Assembly (NCBI GenBank): GCA_031278075.1
Contig: JAITLE010000133.1
Span: 1-9,355 of the forward strand
Reading direction: 5' to 3'
Origin: Bifidobacteriaceae bacterium
GTDB lineage: Bacteria; Actinomycetota; Actinomycetes; Actinomycetales; WQXJ01
DNA: 9,355 nucleotides
Shown: positions 4,945-9,355 of the stretch, piece by piece
Layout of the letters: each line of letters begins with the position of its first letter
Position numbering within the stretch: the stretch's first letter is position 1
Notes under the pieces: model-generated
What the model saw: the letters and a program-made list of their open reading frames with translations, nothing else
Databases searched by the model: none
Told to the model about the DNA's origin: nothing
Made by a program: the position numbers and the translations under genes

Positions 4945-6648
4945 CTACTCGAGCCGGCCGACGCGCGCGGCCAGGCGGAAACGTGACGCGGCCGGGGGAC
5001 CTTCGGTCGGGTAGATGTTGACGTAGTCCTCGCCGTACAGCCCCTCGGCGTAGGCGGCCGGATCCGTCGGCGGACTGTTCCACGAGGCCAACGAGTCGAT
5101 CAAGACATAGTCCGGGGCGATCGAACCGAGATCCTGCCCCAGCCAATAGACAGTGCGATCCGCGGCGAGCCGTGAGATCAACCCGTAGTCGGAGGCGACG
5201 CTGGTCCCCGGCGGGATCAGCGCGAGGACGGGTTCGGCCGCCACAACCTTTTCGGGCAAGTCGAACGCGCCGGGTCGCAACAGGCTGCCCAGCGGGAAAG
5301 ACGGGATCAGCGCCACCGCGACAGCCAGCATCGCCACCGGCGCGGCGCGCGCCGGCCAGCGCATCAGTGCCCGCGGCGCCCGCCACCACCGGCCCAGCAC
5401 CGCGACCGCCGCGATGAACACGATCGGCATCAGGATCATCGAGTAGTGCCAGTCGGTCACCCAATACGACTCGTTGGGCGAGGTGAAACGCCAGGCCAGG
5501 GTCGGCAACGCCAGCAAGCTGATTGGTGAGAACAACGCCACCCCCGCGACCACCGCGACCAGCAGACCGAGGGTTCGCCACTTCTCGGCGGGGACGAAGA
5601 CCGATCCGATCCGCGCCCAGAGGCTGCCTTCCGGCTCGGGCAGTCGGCTCCAGTATTCCCACTGGCCCGCTTGGCTGAACAGGGGCACCACCACCGCTAG
5701 CACCAGCAGCGCCGCCACCAGGGACCCGGCGGCCAGCCAAACCCCGACCCGCCTCCCGTCCGGCGGCACGATCACGCCGCCTGTGCGCTCGGCGACCTTG
5801 CCGACGTGCGCGGCGCGGGCGGGCGGGTCCTGGGCGCCCGGCGCCGGGCCGCGGCTCCGGAGGCGGGCCCACCAACGGGCGAAGGCGCGTCCAGCCCGTC
5901 CTTCGCTGGGCGGCGACGCCAAGACGATCATCAAGCATCCGATGGCGCAAGCCGTGAACCCGAGATCCTCCTTGACGCCGATCAGCAGGGCTGAACACCA
6001 TGCGGCGGCTCGCCAATGGCCCTCCACCAGCCAGACGAGGGCCATCGCGAGCAACGGCGCCGCCAAGCAGTATTCGTGGAATTGGGACTTGACGCCGGTC
6101 TGGAGCCCCCACGACAACACATAGGCTGTGGCCAGGCACAATGCCGCCTCGGGTCCGATCAGTCGGCGGGCGAGACCCGCTATTGGCGCCGCTGAGACCG
6201 CGACCAGCAGACACTGGGCCACGAGGAGTGTCGCCGGGCTGGGGAACAGCCGGTAGGCGGGCGCGAACAGCACCAGCAGCGGCGAGAAGTGGTCGCCGAG
6301 CTGCACCGAGCCGGGGCCCTTGATGTCCACTATCGGCGCGCCGAAATTCGCGTAGCCCTTGATCGCCTGCGTGAAGATCGCGAGATCCCAAGACGGCGCC
6401 TCCATGGCCCGCCAATCGCGCAGCGCCAGGGTCAGGTAGGCTCCGAACCCGAGGGCTGCCACCACCCAACCCGGCCACCAGGCGAGCGTGTTGAACAGCC
6501 CAGCGCGGTCGCGCTGTCCCGCGTCAAAGACCTGGGGTTCGCCGGTCGGCGGGCTTGGGGCGCCCGTCCGGTGAGCCTTCCAAGCGCTTCGCCCGCTCCA
6601 CGGCAGTCTGGCGGCGGCCGCCTTGCCGCATGTGGCTGGCGTTTCCAA
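4945..6648 (-). CDS. DUF2079 domain polytopic membrane protein, 567 aa
   Basis: This is a predicted integral membrane protein of the DUF2079 family, which resembles GT-C-type membrane glycosyltransferases; no substrate is established. After a 50-residue polar N-terminus come about ten hydrophobic segments, near residues 57-76, 122-136, 139-160, 167-182, 194-208, 213-244 (probably two), 301-324, 360-386, 401-419 and 435-453. Family motifs are WDLAIFTQA (87-95) and GPGSVQLGDHFSP (111-123), which lie in the first external loop as the acidic catalytic loop does in GT-C enzymes, then KSQFHEY (187-193), GVKEDLG (224-230) and the NESYWVTDWHYS stretch (392-403). A soluble C-terminal part (about 455-567) has the usual VASDYGLISRLAADRTVYWL and DYVLIDS segments. 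A charged low-complexity loop sits at 246-300. The start is TTG (6646-6648), supported by AGGAG at 6655-6659 with a six-base spacer; no ATG occurs near it. The gene converges on miaB and diverges from dhaK. Confidence 0.85.
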   Translation of the reverse strand: METPATCGKAAAARLPWSGRSAWKAHRTGAPSPPTGEPQVFDAGQRDRAGLFNTLAWWPGWVVAALGFGAYLTLALRDWRAMEAPSWDLAIFTQAIKGYANFGAPIVDIKGPGSVQLGDHFSPLLVLFAPAYRLFPSPATLLVAQCLLVAVSAAPIAGLARRLIGPEAALCLATAYVLSWGLQTGVKSQFHEYCLAAPLLAMALVWLVEGHWRAAAWCSALLIGVKEDLGFTACAIGCLMIVLASPPSEGRAGRAFARWWARLRSRGPAPGAQDPPARAAHVGKVAERTGGVIVPPDGRRVGVWLAAGSLVAALLVLAVVVPLFSQAGQWEYWSRLPEPEGSLWARIGSVFVPAEKWRTLGLLVAVVAGVALFSPISLLALPTLAWRFTSPNESYWVTDWHYSMILMPIVFIAAVAVLGRWWRAPRALMRWPARAAPVAMLAVAVALIPSFPLGSLLRPGAFDLPEKVVAAEPVLALIPPGTSVASDYGLISRLAADRTVYWLGQDLGSIAPDYVLIDSLASWNSPPTDPAAYAEGLYGEDYVNIYPTEGPPAASRFRLAARVGRLE

Positions 6649-6654
6649 ATCGGG

Positions 6655-6659
6655 CTCCT
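6655..6659 (-). promoter_or_regulatory. ribosome binding site deciding a TTG start
   Basis: AGGAG on the minus strand lies six bases upstream of the TTG at 6646-6648. The next in-frame ATG is more than 80 codons inside the protein, beyond the first membrane segment, so this site decides the start of the DUF2079 gene. Confidence 0.75.
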
Positions 6660-6684
6660 ATTCGTCTCGTCTGAGCGGTGCTTA

Positions 6685-6690
6685 ACGCTA
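6685..6690 (-). promoter_or_regulatory. possible -10 element for the DUF2079 gene
   Basis: TAGCGT on the minus strand (plus-strand 6685-6690) fits the relaxed TANNNT -10 of high-GC actinobacteria. It would start transcription about 30 nt before the TTG start codon. No acceptable -35 was found at 16-18 bp, so this is tentative. Confidence 0.25.
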
Positions 6691-6716
6691 ACAGCGGGGT
6701 ACGACACCACCGCGGC

Positions 6717-6878
6717 GCCCCTGCCCGCTCCGCCCGGCCTGCCCGCGCCGCCCGCGCCGCCCGCGCCGCCCGGCCTGCCCGCGCCGGCTTGCCCGTGCCG
6801 CTCGCGCCGGCCTGCCCGCTCCGCCCGCGCCGGCTTGCCCGCTCCGCCCGGCCTGGCCGCGCCGCCCGTGCCGCCCGC
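6717..6878. repeat. GC-rich minisatellite between divergent genes
   Basis: About 160 bp consist almost only of variants of cccgcgccg, cccgctccg and cccggcctg, mostly in a 9-bp rhythm with larger blocks recurring (cttgcccgctccgccc, cctgcccgctccgccc). Several frames are open through it on both strands, giving Pro/Ala-rich or Gly/Ala/Arg-rich products. This is expected from the lack of T-rich triplets and is not evidence of coding. I see no gene in 6660-6998. Confidence 0.8.
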
Positions 6879-6906
6879 GACAGCTCCCCGGCCACCCACC
6901 GCGATC

Positions 6907-6924
6907 CACGCTTGCACAAGCGTG
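6907..6924. promoter_or_regulatory. perfect inverted repeat, candidate dha operator
   Basis: CACGCTTG (6907-6914), two bases CA, then CAAGCGTG (6917-6924) is an uninterrupted 8-bp inverted repeat with the geometry of a homodimeric repressor or activator site. It lies in the divergent intergenic region, about 45 bp upstream of the likely dha -10 and about 190 bp upstream of dhaK. It is not followed by a T-tract and no gene ends nearby, so a terminator is unlikely. The regulator is unknown. Confidence 0.5.
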
Positions 6925-6967
6925 CGTGACCGGCGGGGCGCCCCTCGCCAGGCGCAGCGGGCGGTCC

Positions 6968-6973
6968 TACGCT
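6968..6973 (+). promoter_or_regulatory. possible -10 element of the dha operon
   Basis: TACGCT at 6968-6973 matches the TANNNT -10 pattern common in high-GC actinobacteria and would place the transcript start near 6980, just ahead of the leader ORF ribosome binding site (AAGGAG 6989-6994). The -35 region (about 6945-6950, tcgcca) is poor, which would fit a promoter needing an activator. Confidence 0.35.
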
Positions 6974-6998
6974 GGTGGGAACCGTCCTAAGGAGCACG

Positions 6999-7111
6999 GT
7001 GACGCGCCCGTCCGGCGCGCCGCGCAGACGCGGCCGCGCGCGAGCCTCGGGCCGGGCCGGCCCAGCGGGGCGGCGCTCAAGCGGCAAACCAACGAAGCGG
7101 AGGACGACAGC

Positions 7112-7115
<4 letters not shown>
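6999..7115 (+). CDS. possible 38-aa leader peptide upstream of dhaK
   Basis: A short frame starts at GTG 6999, with AAGGAG (6989-6994) four bases before it, and ends at TGA 7113-7115. That stop overlaps the dhaK ATG (7112-7114) as ATGA, the usual arrangement of translationally coupled genes. The predicted peptide is very basic, with 11 Arg and 2 Lys in 38 residues, and has no family resemblance that I recognise. It could be a leader peptide whose translation affects dhaK initiation, or a chance frame in GC-rich DNA. dhaK also has its own ribosome binding site, so coupling would not be essential. Confidence 0.35.
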
Positions 7116-8110
<995 letters not shown>

Positions 8111-8114
8111 GCCG

Positions 8115-8759
8115 ATGGGAGACGGGACGGTCGGCATCGTCGAGATGGTCCGCTGGCTGGAACTGTTCCAAAGCGAGATCGCGGCGCACCGCGCTTGGCT
8201 GACGGACTTGGACTCCGCGATCGGGGATGCTGACCACGGCGCGAACATGGACCGGGGGATGACGGCTGTCGGCGCGAAGCTCGCGGCCGGCGCCCCGGGG
8301 ACGTTCGGCGATCTGTTCAAGAGCGTGGGCATGACCTTGGTGACATCTGTCGGCGGCGCCAGCGGTCCGCTTTATGGCACGTTCTTCATGCGTCTCGGGA
8401 TGGCGCAGGGGGCCGCGGCGGAGGTGGACGCCGCAGGGCTTGGCGCGGCGCTCCGGGCGGGGCTTGGGGGCGTCGTCGCCCGTGGCAAGGCTGAGTTGGG
8501 CGACAAGACGATGGTCGACGCGATGACCCCGGCGCTGGAGGCTTATGAGGCGGCTGTCGCGAACGGAGCGGGCGCCGGGGCTGCCGCGCGGGCGGCGGCG
8601 TCCGCCGCGAAGGCGGGCCGCGACGCCACGGTTCCGTTGGTCGCCCGCAAGGGCCGCGCCAGCTACCTCGGCGAACGCAGCGCAGGGCACATGGATCCGG
8701 GCAGCGCTTCGACGCTGTTGCTGTTCGAGTCGCTGGCGGAGGCTATCGCTGAGGAGTAG
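8115..8759 (+). CDS. dhaL: dihydroxyacetone kinase subunit DhaL (ADP-binding), 214 aa
   Basis: DhaL carries a permanently bound ADP that is rephosphorylated by DhaM and donates phosphate to the substrate on DhaK. The Mg-nucleotide motif LDSAIGDADHGANM places the three metal-binding aspartates at 33, 38 and 40 (E. coli 30, 35, 37). Further nucleotide-site elements are VGGASGPLYG (79-88), GDKTMVDA (129-136) and the C-terminal GRASYLGERSAGHMDPGS (180-197). An Ala/Gly-rich stretch at 148-168 lies between them in the helical barrel. The start is ATG 8115, four bases after the dhaK stop, with a G-rich ribosome binding site (GGGGAG 8100-8105) inside the end of dhaK. The last codons (gag gag tag) also form the ribosome binding site of dhaM. 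Confidence 0.97.
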   Translation: MGDGTVGIVEMVRWLELFQSEIAAHRAWLTDLDSAIGDADHGANMDRGMTAVGAKLAAGAPGTFGDLFKSVGMTLVTSVGGASGPLYGTFFMRLGMAQGAAAEVDAAGLGAALRAGLGGVVARGKAELGDKTMVDAMTPALEAYEAAVANGAGAGAAARAAASAAKAGRDATVPLVARKGRASYLGERSAGHMDPGSASTLLLFESLAEAIAEE

Positions 8760-8761
8760 CT

Positions 8762-9355
8762 GTGGTCGGAATAGTGGTGGTCTCCCACAGCCCGGGGCTG
8801 GCGGAGGCGGCGGTCGCGTTGGCCCTGGAGATGGCGCCGGACGCGCCGCCGCCGCTCGCTGTCGCCGCCGGGACCGGCGAGGGCTTGACCGGCACGGACG
8901 CGGTCCGCGTGGCGGAGGCCATCGCTGAGGTCGGAGCGAGGGCCGAGGGCGTTGTGGTGTTGATGGACTTGGGCTCGGCGGTCCTGAGCGCAGAGATGGC
9001 CCTCGAGTTCCTTCCCGAAGGCCTGGCGGATGTTCGCCTCAGCGCCGCGCCGTTCGTCGAGGGCCTGGTCGCGGCGGTGGTGCGCGCGGCGGGCGGGGCC
9101 AGCCTGGACGAGGTGGCCGCCGAAGCCGCGGTCGCCTTGTCCGCCAAGTCCTCCCACCTGGACGATCCCGTCGCCTGCGCGCCCGCTCCCGTGTCGCTTC
9201 CCAGCCTGGGCGCGCCGGGCGGGGCGCGGGGTGAGCGGGCCATCGCCGGCGCGTCTGCTTTGGTGTCGCTTTCGGGCGGGAGCGGGCCGGGCGGGAGCGG
9301 GCCGGGCGGGCGCGGGCCGGGCGGGCGCGTCGACGCCGCGGCGCGCGTGACGTTG
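8762..9355 (+). CDS. dhaM: PTS-dependent dihydroxyacetone kinase phosphotransferase subunit DhaM (partial, 3' end outside window)
   Basis: DhaM receives phosphate from the PEP:PTS chain and passes it to the ADP of DhaL. The start is GTG 8762, two bases after the dhaL stop, with GAGGAG (8751-8756) five bases upstream inside dhaL. The first domain (residues 1 to about 125) is a mannose-type EIIA: MVGIVVVSHSPGLAE with phosphorylated His9, GTGEGLTGTD (37-46) and the GVVVLMDLGSAVLSAEM segment (63-79). It is followed by an acidic/Ala-Pro linker and then a Gly-rich repeat linker (171-188, four copies of a GGSGP-like unit). The final residues before the window edge, AARVTL, could be the first strand of an HPr domain, as in multidomain EIIA-HPr(-EI) DhaM proteins; this cannot be confirmed here. 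Needing DhaM implies that PEP, not free ATP, is the phosphate source. Confidence 0.92.
   Translation, partial: MVGIVVVSHSPGLAEAAVALALEMAPDAPPPLAVAAGTGEGLTGTDAVRVAEAIAEVGARAEGVVVLMDLGSAVLSAEMALEFLPEGLADVRLSAAPFVEGLVAAVVRAAGGASLDEVAAEAAVALSAKSSHLDDPVACAPAPVSLPSLGAPGGARGERAIAGASALVSLSGGSGPGGSGPGGRGPGGRVDAAARVTL
9274..9333 (+). repeat. 15-bp tandem repeat in dhaM interdomain linker
   Basis: Four adjacent 15-bp units of gggcggg(a/c)gcgggcc begin at 9274, 9289, 9304 and 9319; the last is partly diverged. They encode repeats of Gly-Gly-Ser/Arg-Gly-Pro. The period is a multiple of three and keeps the dhaM frame, giving a flexible linker after the EIIA domain. Confidence 0.85.

Noticed and set aside
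4910..6478. 522-codon minus-strand frame overlapping the DUF2079 gene
   Set aside because: It is a frame-shifted shadow: its product lacks membrane segments and any family motif, while the overlapping frame has DUF2079 motifs and a good ribosome binding site.
6289..6990. Proline-rich plus-strand and Gly/Arg-rich minus-strand frames across the minisatellite
   Set aside because: They are open because the repeat lacks stop triplets in several frames on both strands. They have no consistent start signal or conserved domain and overlap the 5' end of the DUF2079 gene.
6926..7111. N-terminal extension of dhaK in the same frame
   Set aside because: The 62 extra residues are low complexity and would include the promoter region. 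The ATG at 7112 has a strong ribosome binding site and matches the DhaK family N-terminus.

Overview
The window is very GC-rich and reads as chromosomal DNA of a high-GC actinobacterium (Actinomycetota). Support for this comes from the strong G/C bias at third codon positions, the use of GTG and TTG starts, a mycobacterial-type LexA box (TCGAAC-N4-GTTCGC) in front of recA, and a recA-recX-miaB gene order common in this phylum. I cannot name the genus from sequence alone.

Layout. Positions 1-142 hold an 18-bp tandem repeat that may be the 3' tail of a gene entering from the left. A tRNA-Gly(TCC) with encoded CCA lies on the minus strand (154-227). Next come a repeat-bearing intergenic stretch and an unrecognised all-helical protein gene (540-1187), which is closed by a strong intrinsic terminator. 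The conserved block follows: an SOS-regulated promoter, recA (1573-2757), recX overlapping it by 4 nt (2754-3251), and miaB (3276-4928). A convergent minus-strand gene for a DUF2079 polytopic membrane protein (4945-6648) starts at a TTG with a good ribosome binding site. A 460-bp divergent intergenic region holds GC-rich minisatellite DNA, a perfect 8-bp inverted repeat and a candidate leader ORF. It leads into a tightly packed dihydroxyacetone kinase operon, dhaK (7112-8110), dhaL (8115-8759) and dhaM (8762 to beyond the window end).

Function. RecA and RecX form a DNA recombination/SOS unit under LexA control. MiaB modifies tRNA position 37. The dha operon encodes a PTS-dependent dihydroxyacetone kinase in which DhaM passes phosphate to the ADP cofactor on DhaL and DhaK binds dihydroxyacetone covalently. 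The genes are mostly ordinary housekeeping and metabolism, and I found no convincing new multi-gene system.

The unusual feature is local. GC-rich short tandem duplications recur in gene tails, linkers and spacers: an 18-bp unit at the left edge, a 25-26-bp unit at 330-406, a 30-bp unit in the RecA tail, an 81-bp unit that splits the MiaB TRAM domain, a 9-bp-type array before dhaK, and a 15-bp unit in the DhaM linker. Those inside confirmed genes are multiples of three and keep the frame. The most useful items to follow up are the expanded MiaB TRAM domain, the RecA tail, the dha inverted repeat plus leader ORF, and the PHO-box-like direct repeat upstream of the unknown helical protein.
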